From contig CAJQPO010000007.1 of assembly GCA_905480225.1 (NCBI GenBank), positions 1-64,000 on the forward strand: a stretch of DNA of 64,000 nucleotides, given 5' to 3'. The stretch is from an uncultured Flavobacteriales bacterium. GTDB taxonomy: Bacteria > Bacteroidota > Bacteroidia > Flavobacteriales_D > Parvicellaceae. Positions 35,624 through 44,172 of this stretch are shown piece after piece. The translations under genes were made by a program, and so were the position numbers. Within the stretch, counting starts at the first letter, position 1. Every line of letters starts with the position of its first letter. Under the pieces are notes generated by a model, which saw nothing but the letters and a program-made list of their open reading frames with translations, was not told the DNA's origin and searched no databases.

Positions 35624-36740
35624 CTTGCTTACTATTTTTGTCTTTTTTTGTGTTCTGAAAAAATCTATATCCAATGCCTAATTCCATATATTCAGCGATA
35701 CCGAAATGTGTTTTTATGCCTAATGAAGCAACGATACCAGTCTTTGCAAATCGCTTTCGGTAACCAATTTTTTGATACAATGGACCATTTTCTTTATACT
35801 TTGAGAATAGATAAACTCCTTGCTGTAGGAAGACTGAATTATCATTAAACTTTAATTCCAAGCCACCAAATCCACCAATTTGCAGACTCATTAAATTGGG
35901 GTTACTACCTGACTCTGTTGCTGCCAGCAAACTTGGATTGGCAAATGCATCTATGCCAGAACACCAAGCAAATTTTGGTGAAAACTGATGTAAATACTGA
36001 AAACCCAAAGAACCCACAAGGTATTTTTTAGGATGATGAAGGCTTACCTGCCGAGCACCACCAAATAGAAACACTTCGTGTGCTCTGATAAATAAGGATT
36101 CGTCATTCGTGTAATTAGTAGGATTACGTATTTCTAATTCTTCATTGGCAGGATTACCTATGGCAAATCCAAGGTATACCGTTGGAATGTTGATTCCTAA
36201 ATTAGGGGAATTATACGATGCATTGGAGAAATGAGTTATTGCTATTCCATATTTAATAAATTGCAATTTTATTGAGGCCTCTCCTTCAATTGCCACGTTA
36301 ATAAGGGAATTAATGTGGGTGCCAATTGTAATATTTTTGCTGTTTGTGACCTGATCAAAAGGTTTTTGAACATAGCCTATGCCTCCTCCAAATTTCAATC
36401 GTGGAGCAAATTTACCTGCACCTAGTTTAAATCGAATGTTCGGATAAAGTCCAAAACAGTGCCCAATTTGTTTTGGGTTCCCTGTGTTTAGGTATAAGAC
36501 TGAAAGACCATTAATCGGTTTAGTATAGTTAGTGCTTAGGTGAGAAACTCCAATGGGTTCCGATAAATAACTAAGTTCAAACGTTGAGGAATGGCCTTGT
36601 ATTAGATGCCTCATGCTTGATCTATGAGCAACTAAGAATCCAGAACCGTAAGTGGCTGCGATATATCGTCTAGCTCCCTGACCAAGTCCAGTTGTTACAG
36701 TTAGAACCGCAAGTACTGATATGACATATCGTTTCTTCAT
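35610..36740 (-). CDS. PagL-like acyloxyacyl hydrolase / lipid A deacylase family outer-membrane protein
   Basis: 376 residues from the ATG at 36738-36740 (a TTG upstream would add five residues before the signal peptide). A signal peptide is followed by an outer-membrane beta-barrel pattern. The opening YGSGFLVAHRSSMRHLIQGH is typical of the Bacteroidota acyloxyacyl hydrolase family, and THFSNASYNSPNLGIN carries the His/Ser-Asn motif of PagL active sites. PagL removes the 3-O acyl chain from lipid A; whether this long homologue does so is unproven. A second C-terminal barrel-like half makes it about twice the size of PagL. Confidence 0.7.
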   Translation of the reverse strand: MKKRYVISVLAVLTVTTGLGQGARRYIAATYGSGFLVAHRSSMRHLIQGHSSTFELSYLSEPIGVSHLSTNYTKPINGLSVLYLNTGNPKQIGHCFGLYPNIRFKLGAGKFAPRLKFGGGIGYVQKPFDQVTNSKNITIGTHINSLINVAIEGEASIKLQFIKYGIAITHFSNASYNSPNLGINIPTVYLGFAIGNPANEELEIRNPTNYTNDESLFIRAHEVFLFGGARQVSLHHPKKYLVGSLGFQYLHQFSPKFAWCSGIDAFANPSLLAATESGSNPNLMSLQIGGFGGLELKFNDNSVFLQQGVYLFSKYKENGPLYQKIGYRKRFAKTGIVASLGIKTHFGIAEYMELGIGYRFFQNTKKDKNSKQDESM

Positions 36741-36849
36741 TTTGTTACATTGCAATTTACTGCAATTCTCAGAATCTATTATCCTCTAAATTCGATTTGG
36801 AAATTCTACAATTATTCTCATTGATTTTGCGTTTCTGCACTAACATACT

Positions 36850-37038
36850 TTACATTCGATCTCTATTATCTTCAATTCCTGAATAGACTATGCCCATGGT
36901 GTCATTCAAAAAGAAAATATCATTTAATGGATCTGAAGATAGATGTGTAATAAAGGCTCCAGAAATGATTACTTCTTCCTTGTTGCATTGTACTGTTAAT
37001 AATGCGATTAAATTAAATATTATAAAGAACTTTAACAT
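36850..37038 (-). CDS. Short lipoprotein-like protein, possibly a truncated remnant
   Basis: 62 residues: a hydrophobic N-terminus ending in TVQC (a loose lipobox), then about 45 residues (AFITHLSSDPLNDIFFLNDTMGIV) that look like the first blade of a YCF48/BNR-type propeller lipoprotein. It stops at DRM with no continuation in any frame before the PagL-like gene. Either a small lipoprotein or the 5' stump of a longer gene. Function not recognised. Confidence 0.4.
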   Translation of the reverse strand: MLKFFIIFNLIALLTVQCNKEEVIISGAFITHLSSDPLNDIFFLNDTMGIVYSGIEDNRDRM

Positions 37039-37111
37039 GCTTTCAAAGTTAACGGATAAGCATTAGATTCGAATAGTCTTTGTGCATGGAAATGTATACT
37101 TCGTAATTAAT

Positions 37112-37897
37112 ATGAATAAAATGAGTGGTATTGAAAACAAGCTAGCAGCTTTCGAACGATTACTTACAATAATGGATGAATTACGATCTAAGTGCCCGTG
37201 GGATAAAAAGCAAACCATAGAATCTCTTAGATACTTAACAATTGAGGAGACTTATGAACTTTGTGACGCGATAATAAATCAAGACATGGAGGAGATTAAG
37301 GGGGAGTTGGGTGATCTTTTTTTGCACTTGGTTTTTTATGCTAAAATAGCTTCGGAAACAAATTCTTTTGATATCTCAGATGTGTTAAATGGAGTGTGTG
37401 ACAAGCTAGTCGAAAGGCACCCTCATATTTATGGTGATGTTGAAGTGTCAGGTGAAGAGGAAGTAAAGGCCAATTGGGAAAAAATTAAGCTTAAAAATAA
37501 AAAGGGTAAGCAGTCTGTTTTGGGTGGCGTTCCTAATTCACTTCCAGCTATGGTAAAAGCTACTCGAATGCAAGAAAAGGCAAGGGGTGTTGGTTTTGAT
37601 TGGGACAATCAACAACAGGTTTGGGATAAGGTAAATGAAGAGCTGCGAGAGTTTAAGGAGGAAGTAGATGCGCAAAGCAATGAAATAGAAGCTGAATTTG
37701 GAGACTTACTTTTTTCTATGATTAATTATGCACGATTTATTGGTGTGAACCCGGAAGACGCACTTGAAAAGACAAATAAAAAGTTCATAAAGAGGTTTCA
37801 GTATCTTGAAACCGAATCGGCTAAAGATGGCAAGGTTATGGGCGAAATGACCTTAGCCGAAATGGATCAATATTGGGAACGTGCCAAGACAATTTAA
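37112..37897 (+). CDS. mazG: Nucleoside triphosphate pyrophosphohydrolase MazG
   Basis: 261 residues from the ATG at 37112; a GTG ten codons upstream is open but would add residues not seen in the family. Two tandem MazG domains: the first has LRSKCPWDKKQTIESLR and EETYELCDAI with EXXE metal motifs, the second has EELREFKEEVD and EAEFGDLLFSMINYARF. MazG hydrolyses NTPs to NMP and pyrophosphate and clears aberrant nucleotides. Single gene, divergent from the short lipoprotein gene. Confidence 0.93.
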   Translation: MNKMSGIENKLAAFERLLTIMDELRSKCPWDKKQTIESLRYLTIEETYELCDAIINQDMEEIKGELGDLFLHLVFYAKIASETNSFDISDVLNGVCDKLVERHPHIYGDVEVSGEEEVKANWEKIKLKNKKGKQSVLGGVPNSLPAMVKATRMQEKARGVGFDWDNQQQVWDKVNEELREFKEEVDAQSNEIEAEFGDLLFSMINYARFIGVNPEDALEKTNKKFIKRFQYLETESAKDGKVMGEMTLAEMDQYWERAKTI

Positions 37898-37901
37898 TTA
37901 T

Positions 37902-39620
37902 TTATGTCGCATCATTTTTCCTTGCATTGCTAAACTTTTCCCGCTTTCGTAATCGTATTATTAAGCTGAACATTATTCCAAACGCGATTAAAATGAGTGC
38001 GATTAATTTTTGATCTTGCGATATGAAATGTACGGTTTTAACTTTGCCGAAATTAGTTGTTTTCAGTTGCAGAGAATTAGAAATTTCTGAAGATATAATG
38101 GTGGCTCTATCATTCACAAAAGAACGCATGTTGTCGAGGTCCTTATTCCATGCAAATGTCGAGGTTGGATGGCCCCAACGGTCAATATGAGCAGGAACAT
38201 GGGGAGCAATAATGTTTGATATACTATCAATTATTTTAAAGCATCGAGTGGGAGAGAGGTGCGTACTCAGTAATTCAGCGTAGCGATTGGCAAATTCAAG
38301 TTGATAGTTTTTATTCGTCATTAAGGCATTAAATATTTTAGTAATCATGGATTCTTTGTGCAATTGCATAAATTCAAACATGTTATCATGGGGGTGTTGA
38401 AAGCCGGCATCGATGTCAATCAGTACAAGTCTCCATTTACCTTTTCCTTTTTCTTTCCAAAAAGTAATGTTGTTGTTCTGTAATAACCAGTCTTGGTTAC
38501 TGAAGAAAGTTTCACAAATGATGTAGTCCGTAAAATTAGACAGGTCAATGAGTTCACCAAAAGAAGCGAAGTTATGATCAAGACTCATTTTGTGCGATTC
38601 AATAAAATTAAATATTTCTTGAAATTCAGGCTGATCGTAATTGCCTGGAATCAGAATGCTATCCTCGTTACAATCAAAATGTTCGGTCAGGTATTTTTCA
38701 TCGACTCGTTCTCTAATTATATGAAGTCCCCAGTATTCACCATTAATGTACGTGCGAGAAAATCCATAATCCATAATTTCGAGGTCTAATGGCCTCGAAA
38801 GTTCATGTGCAACTACGTCGTTTATTAATCTAGAGCTGTGACCACTATATAAGGACCTTAGTAGGATTCTTTTGTGTTTCTTTTTAGAGTTATTGTGGAA
38901 CTTATATTTAATGCTTTTTGACCCATATTTATTTCTTGCATATAGTCTAAAAGATTTTTGTGGAGCTGAACCTGTTTTTAAACCATGGATTCGTACGCCT
39001 AGATTTTTATTTTGTTTGGTTTTGCCTTTACGTAAAAATGTCCAATGAATTTCTCTCTCCCAATTGCCTCCTTTTTTATGATAATTTCCAGTCCAAACTG
39101 AATTATTTACTTCTGCATGTATACCAGGTACGCTAATTCCAACGGTGTCGTTGTAGAAATCTGGCACGCTAATAAATAACGAAGATGTGGGGAAGTTGTC
39201 CCAGTTCTTATCGAAGAAAAAAGTGCGATAATGAAAGTCGGTTATGCGCTGATTATCTTTGTATCCTGCAATTTTAATGGCAATGGCGCAATCGTAATGA
39301 GTAGGCGGTTTCCAAGTATGCCATTCGTTGTTATTACTTCTATTAGGTATTGCCGTGGTAGGTTTAAGTGCTATTTTTTCTTGAAGAATAAGCGCATCGG
39401 ATATGATGAGTTGATTTTTTAAAATTATGCCGGCTCGTGGATCAGATCCGTCTAGCGAGTATTTTATTTCTGAACAATTAGGACAAGTCGCTACTAGTGT
39501 AAATATTTTTCCGTGATATCCATTGTCATGAGATAAGGTTAGTTCTTGCCCGAAGAAATTCCCTACATTTAAAATAAATAAACTGCAGATAATATTTCTT
39601 ATAGTTCTATTCGTATTCAA
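37902..39620 (-). CDS. CotH-like kinase family protein with N-terminal chitobiase-like domain, TTG start
   Basis: 572 residues. The TTG start overlaps the TGA of the upstream tRNA-binding gene (TTGA), and the N-terminus is a signal peptide (1-25), which supports it. Residues about 30-110 resemble a chitobiase/hexosaminidase C-terminal beta domain (SDDP-type motif SLDGSDPRAG). The CotH kinase-like core follows (KSFRLYARNKYG; GEYWGLHIIRERVDEKYL; metal loop VLIDIDAGFQHP near 410), and a membrane helix lies near the C-terminus (about 535-560). CotH proteins phosphorylate spore-coat proteins in Bacillus; in Bacteroidota the exported homologues have no defined target. Whether the domain faces the periplasm is inference from the signal peptide. 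Confidence 0.8.
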   Translation of the reverse strand: MNTNRTIRNIICSLFILNVGNFFGQELTLSHDNGYHGKIFTLVATCPNCSEIKYSLDGSDPRAGIILKNQLIISDALILQEKIALKPTTAIPNRSNNNEWHTWKPPTHYDCAIAIKIAGYKDNQRITDFHYRTFFFDKNWDNFPTSSLFISVPDFYNDTVGISVPGIHAEVNNSVWTGNYHKKGGNWEREIHWTFLRKGKTKQNKNLGVRIHGLKTGSAPQKSFRLYARNKYGSKSIKYKFHNNSKKKHKRILLRSLYSGHSSRLINDVVAHELSRPLDLEIMDYGFSRTYINGEYWGLHIIRERVDEKYLTEHFDCNEDSILIPGNYDQPEFQEIFNFIESHKMSLDHNFASFGELIDLSNFTDYIICETFFSNQDWLLQNNNITFWKEKGKGKWRLVLIDIDAGFQHPHDNMFEFMQLHKESMITKIFNALMTNKNYQLEFANRYAELLSTHLSPTRCFKIIDSISNIIAPHVPAHIDRWGHPTSTFAWNKDLDNMRSFVNDRATIISSEISNSLQLKTTNFGKVKTVHFISQDQKLIALILIAFGIMFSLIIRLRKREKFSNARKNDAT

Positions 39621-39949
39621 GATATTTTAAAGCCATTTTTGGCCATTCTTTCAGTTGTAATAAGTACAACATTAGCTTGCTCTTGAATGCCAAGCACAAG
39701 GCATTCACTCATGAAAGTTCCAATTTGTTTTTTAGGGAAGTTCACTACTGCAATAATTTGAGTACCAATTAAATCTTCAGGTTGATACAGTGTTGTGATT
39801 TGTGCAGAACTCTTTTTGATTCCCAGTTCGCCAAAGTCAATCAGCAGTTTATAAGCTGGGTTTCTAGCTTCTTTAAATTCTTCTACAGCTGTAATCGTAC
39901 CAGTTCTCAAATCAATTTTACAAAAATCGTCCCAATTAATTGTTTCCAT
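39617..39949 (-). CDS. tRNA-binding OB-fold protein, CsaA-like
   Basis: 110 residues from the ATG giving METINWDDFCKIDLRTGTIT; an upstream extension is open but outside the family. Matches the CsaA/Trbp111 OB fold: IDLRTGTITAVEEFKEARNP, then GIKKSSAQIT, IAVVNFPKKQIGTFMSECLVLG. Such dimers bind the outer corner of tRNA; CsaA in Bacillus was also described as an export-linked chaperone. The stop overlaps the start of the CotH-like gene. Confidence 0.88.
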   Translation of the reverse strand: METINWDDFCKIDLRTGTITAVEEFKEARNPAYKLLIDFGELGIKKSSAQITTLYQPEDLIGTQIIAVVNFPKKQIGTFMSECLVLGIQEQANVVLITTERMAKNGFKIS

Positions 39950-40042
39950 ATTCTGAATGTAAATAATCTGTAGAACATAAAAAAATAGCGGTGCTGTTGC
40001 GGTTGGTATTTCCAGTTCTGAGTTATCGAGGCTATTGAGCAC

Positions 40043-40066
40043 AAAAAAAGGGAGCTAAAAGCTCCC
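40043..40066 (-). terminator. Intrinsic terminator of the thrS-infC-rpmI-rplT operon
   Basis: On the minus strand GGGAGCT (complement of 40060-40066) pairs with AGCTCCC (complement of 40050-40056) around three bases, followed by seven T. It lies 27 bases after the rplT stop. A clean factor-independent terminator. Confidence 0.85.
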
Positions 40067-40092
40067 CCTTTAAACTAAAATTAATTTTAGTA

Positions 40093-40437
40093 CTATTTCA
40101 CTGCATCCACAATCGCTTTAAATGCTTCTGGATTGTTAAGGGCTAAGTCAGCAAGAACTTTTCTATTCAAGGTTATGCCTTTTGCGGCAACTTTACCCAT
40201 AAAAACAGAATAAGACATTCCGTGTTCTCTTGCTGCTGCGTTAATACGCTGTACCCAAAGTGATCGGAAGTTTCTTTTATTTTGCTTTCTATCTCTATAA
40301 GCATAAGTCAGACCTTTTTCAACTGCATTTTTTGCTACAGTATGAACGTTCTTTCTTCTTCCGTAATAACCTTTGGCCTGCTTAATTACCTTTTTTCTTC
40401 TGGCTTTAGCGGCAACTGAATTTGTTGATTTTGGCAT
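40093..40437 (-). CDS. rplT: 50S ribosomal protein L20
   Basis: 114 residues, highly basic, with the L20 core ([50 protein letters not shown]). It binds 23S rRNA early in 50S assembly and in many bacteria represses its own operon. Last gene of thrS-infC-rpmI-rplT; the 124-base gap before it is longer than the other gaps and might hold an autoregulatory site, but I cannot identify one. Confidence 0.97.
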   Translation of the reverse strand: MPKSTNSVAAKARRKKVIKQAKGYYGRRKNVHTVAKNAVEKGLTYAYRDRKQNKRNFRSLWVQRINAAAREHGMSYSVFMGKVAAKGITLNRKVLADLALNNPEAFKAIVDAVK

Positions 40438-40561
40438 TTCTAATTGTTTTTTGGTAGTTAGTGTTCCGACCTCTTCGAAAACTTACAAAACTAAATACCG
40501 GGTTTAACATTGTCTCTCTAGGTTTGAGACTGAACCATTAATTGTCTGTTAAAATTAAAGT

Positions 40562-40756
40562 TTACGCACATAGCTGAAGTTTGATGCTTTTAACATCAGA
40601 CTTATGCACCAATGTCGCCTTTGTAAGATTTCTCTTTCGTTTAGTCGACTTTTTTGTCAAGATGTGACTCTTGTACGCGTGTTTCCTTTTGATTTTACCA
40701 GAACCAGTGAACTTGAATCTCTTCTTTGCACTGGCATTTGTTTTCATTTTAGGCAT
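40562..40756 (-). CDS. rpmI: 50S ribosomal protein L35
   Basis: 64 residues; starts [20 protein letters not shown], the L35 signature, and is rich in Lys/Arg. It lies 25 bases after infC and is followed by rplT. Confidence 0.97.
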   Translation of the reverse strand: MPKMKTNASAKKRFKFTGSGKIKRKHAYKSHILTKKSTKRKRNLTKATLVHKSDVKSIKLQLCA

Positions 40757-40781
40757 TATTCAAAAATATAATTAATAAACA

Positions 40782-41333
40782 TTACTTCTTTTTCAAAGGC
40801 TGAATCATCATGATCATCTTTTTACCTTCGAGTTTTGGCATTTGTTCTACAAGGCCGATTTCCACCAACTCTTGCGCAAATTTAAGTAAGAGAATTTCAC
40901 CTCTTTCTTTAAAAACAATGGTCCTTCCTTTAAAGAACACATATGCCTTTACTTTACTACCATCTGCCAAAAACTTTTTTGCATGATTCAATTTAAAATT
41001 GAAATCATGATCATCTGTATTAGGTCCAAATCGTATTTCTTTAACGACAACTTTTACCTGTTTCGATTTCAGCTCTTTCTGTTTCTTTTTTTGTTCGTAC
41101 AGAAACTTTTTATAATCAATAATCTTACAAACGGGAGGTACAGCTTTGGGAGATATTTCTACCAAATCCAAACCCTGGTTATCTGCTAACTCAATGGCTT
41201 CTTGAATTGGATAAACTCCAGGTTCTATTCCTTCACCAACAACACGCACTTCTGACGAATAAATTTTGTCATTTATTCTGTGAGCGTCTTCTTTTTTTAC
41301 TATTCTACGGCCTCTGCCTCTTCTAACTGCTAT
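40782..41333 (-). CDS. infC: Translation initiation factor IF-3, AUA start
   Basis: IF-3 has an N-terminal domain, a Lys-rich linker ([11 protein letters not shown]) and a C-terminal domain ([20 protein letters not shown]). The first in-frame ATG/GTG/TTG (GTG, 41249) would remove the start of the N-terminal domain. Reading upstream, homologous N-terminal sequence ([20 protein letters not shown]...) continues back to an ATA codon at 41331-41333, giving 183 residues, the normal size. A GGGAGG site lies 7 bases before it (41341-41346). infC in many bacteria uses AUU, AUC or another rare start so that IF-3, which rejects such codons, controls its own level. Confidence 0.88.
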   Translation of the reverse strand: MAVRRGRGRRIVKKEDAHRINDKIYSSEVRVVGEGIEPGVYPIQEAIELADNQGLDLVEISPKAVPPVCKIIDYKKFLYEQKKKQKELKSKQVKVVVKEIRFGPNTDDHDFNFKLNHAKKFLADGSKVKAYVFFKGRTIVFKERGEILLLKFAQELVEIGLVEQMPKLEGKKMIMMIQPLKKK

Positions 41334-41340
41334 GGCTAAT

Positions 41341-41346
41341 CCTCCC
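41341..41346 (-). promoter_or_regulatory. Strong Shine-Dalgarno site of infC (GGGAGG)
   Basis: The complement reads GGGAGG, 7 bases before the ATA start of infC. Most genes in this window lack such a site, as expected for Bacteroidota, so its presence marks infC as a special case and decides the start codon. Confidence 0.75.
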
Positions 41347-41360
41347 TTTAATGATTATTA

Positions 41361-43331
41361 TTAATTTTCTTTAGACTCCTCTAAAGTTTGGTTTTTTGAG
41401 TTCAATTCACTTTCAATTAAATCATTCATCAAATCTGCGAACGTTTCAATTGTCATTGATCCCAAATCTCCTTCACCTTGTTTTCTAACAGAAACAACAT
41501 TTTCAGAAACTTCATTTTCTCCAATTATGAGCATGAAAGGTATTTTTTTAAGCTCATTATCTCGAATTTTCTTTCCAATCTTTTCGTTCCGATCGTCAAC
41601 AAGGCTGCGAATATCGTACTTTTTTAATAAACTAGAAACATTTTTAGTATAATCATTGTACTTCTCACTAAGTGGAAGAATGGCAACTTGTTCTGGATTA
41701 AGCCATAATGGGAACTTTCCGGCACAGTGCTCTATAAGCAAGGCTACAAATCTTTCTAATGATCCAAAAGGTGCTCTATGAATCATTACAGGGCGGTGCT
41801 TAGCATTATCAGAGCCTATATACTCTAATTCGAACCGATCAGGAAGGTTATAATCCACTTGTATTGTTCCTAGCTGCCAACTTCTCCCTAAGGCATCTTT
41901 TATCATAAAGTCCAATTTTGGACCATAAAAAGCAGCTTCTCCGTATTCAATTACAGCGGGTAACCCTTTCGCAGCGGTGGCGTTTATAATTGCTTGCTCT
42001 GCTTTTTTCCAATTATCTTCCGTTCCAATATATTTTGAACGGTCTGTTTTATCGCGTAGAGAAATTTGCGCGGTAAAATCATTAAAATCTAATGCACTTA
42101 AGACGTATAAAACGAGATCTATTACTTTTTTGAATTCTTCTTCGACCTGGTCGGCTCTGCAAAAAAGATGGGCATCATCTTGGGTAAAACCTCGAACCCT
42201 TGTGAGGCCATGTAATTCACCACTTTGTTCATAACGATATACGGTGCCGAACTCGGCAAGTCGAATAGGTAAATCTTTGTATGATCTGGGTCTTGATTTG
42301 TAAATTTCGCAATGATGTGGACAATTCATGGGTTTTAGCATGAATTCTTCTCCATCGGCAGGGGTATTTATGGGTTGAAATGAATCTTCTCCATATTTAG
42401 CATAATGTCCAGAAGTTATGTATAAATCTTTGTGCCCGATATGCGGAGTAATTACTTGCTCGTAGCCCGCTTCAATTTGTGCCTTCTTCATGAAGTCTTC
42501 AAGTCTTGATCTTAGAGCTGCTCCTTTTGGCAACCACAAAGGAAGTCCTTGTCCAACTCGCTGTGAAAAAGTAAATAAGTTTAGTTCCTTGCCTAGTTTT
42601 CTGTGATCTCTTTTTTTGGCTTCTTCAAGAAGCGCCAAGTATTCTTTTAGTTCTTTGGCTTTTGGAAAGGTGATGCCATATATGCGAGTAAGTTGTTTGT
42701 TTTTTTCGTCACCCCTCCAATAGGCTCCAGCAATATTCATCAGTTTAACTGCTTTGATGTAACCCGTATGCGGTAAGTGCGGGCCTCTGCAAAGGTCAGT
42801 AAAGTTACCTTGTGTATACAATGTGATGCTCCCGTCTTCGAGATTTTCTAATAATTCTAATTTGTATTGATCACTTTTTTGAGTAAAATGTGCTATGGCA
42901 TCTGCTTTTGATATTTCTTGTCTTTTAAAGATATTTTTTTCACGAGCGAGCTCGAGCATTTTATCCTCAATCTTTTTGAAATCTTTGTCTGATATTTCGT
43001 GTGGGCCAAGATCCACATCGTAATAGAATCCGTTTTCTACTGGAGGGCCGATGGCTAATTTAATGCCTGGATAGAAAAATTCTAGCGCTTCAGCCATCAG
43101 ATGCGCAGATGAATGCCACATGGTAGCTTTTCCCTTCGTATCCTTCCACGTCAAAAGCTTGATTTCGGCATCAATGGTAAGTGGGCGATGTGCATCCCAC
43201 ACTTCACCATTTACCTCAGCAGAATAAACATTTCTGGCCAAGCCTTCGCTTATGCTCGATGCTACATCAAAAGATGTGACTCCGCTTTCAAATTCTTTAA
43301 TAGAACCGTCAGGTAGGGTAACTTTAATCAT
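41361..43331 (-). CDS. thrS: Threonyl-tRNA synthetase
   Basis: 656 residues, full length. Domain order: TGS (1-62), editing domain with [11 protein letters not shown] and the [10 protein letters not shown] motif (72-215), class II catalytic core with [12 protein letters not shown] (about 337-348, a zinc Cys) and [13 protein letters not shown] (motif 3), and the anticodon-binding domain (from about 545). It charges tRNA-Thr. First gene of the thrS-infC-rpmI-rplT operon; the stop lies 27 bases before the infC start. Confidence 0.97.
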   Translation of the reverse strand: MIKVTLPDGSIKEFESGVTSFDVASSISEGLARNVYSAEVNGEVWDAHRPLTIDAEIKLLTWKDTKGKATMWHSSAHLMAEALEFFYPGIKLAIGPPVENGFYYDVDLGPHEISDKDFKKIEDKMLELAREKNIFKRQEISKADAIAHFTQKSDQYKLELLENLEDGSITLYTQGNFTDLCRGPHLPHTGYIKAVKLMNIAGAYWRGDEKNKQLTRIYGITFPKAKELKEYLALLEEAKKRDHRKLGKELNLFTFSQRVGQGLPLWLPKGAALRSRLEDFMKKAQIEAGYEQVITPHIGHKDLYITSGHYAKYGEDSFQPINTPADGEEFMLKPMNCPHHCEIYKSRPRSYKDLPIRLAEFGTVYRYEQSGELHGLTRVRGFTQDDAHLFCRADQVEEEFKKVIDLVLYVLSALDFNDFTAQISLRDKTDRSKYIGTEDNWKKAEQAIINATAAKGLPAVIEYGEAAFYGPKLDFMIKDALGRSWQLGTIQVDYNLPDRFELEYIGSDNAKHRPVMIHRAPFGSLERFVALLIEHCAGKFPLWLNPEQVAILPLSEKYNDYTKNVSSLLKKYDIRSLVDDRNEKIGKKIRDNELKKIPFMLIIGENEVSENVVSVRKQGEGDLGSMTIETFADLMNDLIESELNSKNQTLEESKEN

Positions 43332-43352
43332 GAATAGTACATATTAAGCCGT

Positions 43353-43360
43353 CAAATATA
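43353..43360 (-). promoter_or_regulatory. Candidate -7 promoter element of thrS (TATATTTG)
   Basis: The complement reads TATATTTG, an exact TAnnTTTG match, 21 bases before the thrS ATG. The remainder of the gap (43361-43529) shows no other feature. A TTG 12 bases upstream is too close for a standard -33 box. Confidence 0.45.
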
Positions 43361-43529
43361 AAACAAAGGAAACAACAGTGAATTTTTTTTAGAGTTGTTT
43401 TGAAATTGATTTTTAAATAAATAAGGTCAATAATGGTCTGCTAAGTAATACTTAGTAAAACTGGATTAACAGCGTTACATGTATACGAAACTCGAAACAC
43501 AAATTGATTAAAATATTATGTTAAAGATT

Positions 43530-44171
43530 TTACTTATATCCCAGATTCTCGTAACCAGAGGCAAAAACAATGGCTCCTCTTTTCACTACGACCTTTCTTC
43601 TTCCAGTGTCCGGATCTTCCTCAAATTCTTCGTCTATCGCAGGAATGGTGTAATCAACATAAACCTTGGAAAGCAGTATTTTTTCTAACTCGTAATCACT
43701 CAATCCTTTTTCTTTATAGTGATTCCTCATGTTTTCCAATAATTTTTCAGATGTAAATTCAAACGAACCACCACTGACAGATTTTTTCTCATAGATTAAA
43801 ATACGGTTGTTGTAGCTAGCAGGTTTATTGTAAACGCTTACTTGAATGGGCTCAACGGTAACGCCGTCCGCATTAAATGTGAATTTATAATCCGAATTTA
43901 ATATCAGCGCAACCTCTACTTCCTTCATGGTATTGTACGGCTTGTAATTGAAATAGGTCGTTCGCCCAAAAGAATATCGAAATGGTTTCAGTGCTGCTTT
44001 ACAAGACTGTCGGTACCCTGCAACTTGGGATTTGAATTCTGAAGCAGCATCCATTCCTCCTTTAGAAGATTTCTTTTTCTTGTCCTCTTTCTGGTCGGGG
44101 GCGAATGAAACCAATACGCCCATAAAAACTAATCCAGCTAATAACTTGATGTACGATTTGTATCTTTTCAT
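43530..44171 (-). CDS. Exported protein of unknown function
   Basis: 213 residues from the ATG at 44169-44171 (a TTG three codons upstream is less likely). The N-terminus has a membrane/signal segment (about 8-24, LLAGLVFMGVLVSFA), then a very Lys-rich stretch. The rest contains no domain I recognise; the conserved-looking FGRTTYFNYKPYNTMKEVEV and a C-terminal VKRGAIVFASGYENLGYK are the most distinctive parts. The start lies one base after the stop of the preceding lipoprotein gene, so they form a pair. Confidence 0.7.
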   Translation of the reverse strand: MKRYKSYIKLLAGLVFMGVLVSFAPDQKEDKKKKSSKGGMDAASEFKSQVAGYRQSCKAALKPFRYSFGRTTYFNYKPYNTMKEVEVALILNSDYKFTFNADGVTVEPIQVSVYNKPASYNNRILIYEKKSVSGGSFEFTSEKLLENMRNHYKEKGLSDYELEKILLSKVYVDYTIPAIDEEFEEDPDTGRRKVVVKRGAIVFASGYENLGYK

Positions 44172-44172
44172 A

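Noticed and set aside
37082-37111. mazG extended to GTG 37082
   Set aside because: The ten added residues are not family-like and an ATG at 37112 gives the normal MazG start.
39950-40042. CsaA-like protein extended by 31 residues
   Set aside because: The extension has no family similarity and starts at the operon terminator of rplT; METINW fits the ~110-residue family.
40782-41249. infC starting at GTG 41249
   Set aside because: It would drop conserved N-terminal IF-3 sequence that continues upstream in frame to an ATA with a well-spaced GGGAGG site.
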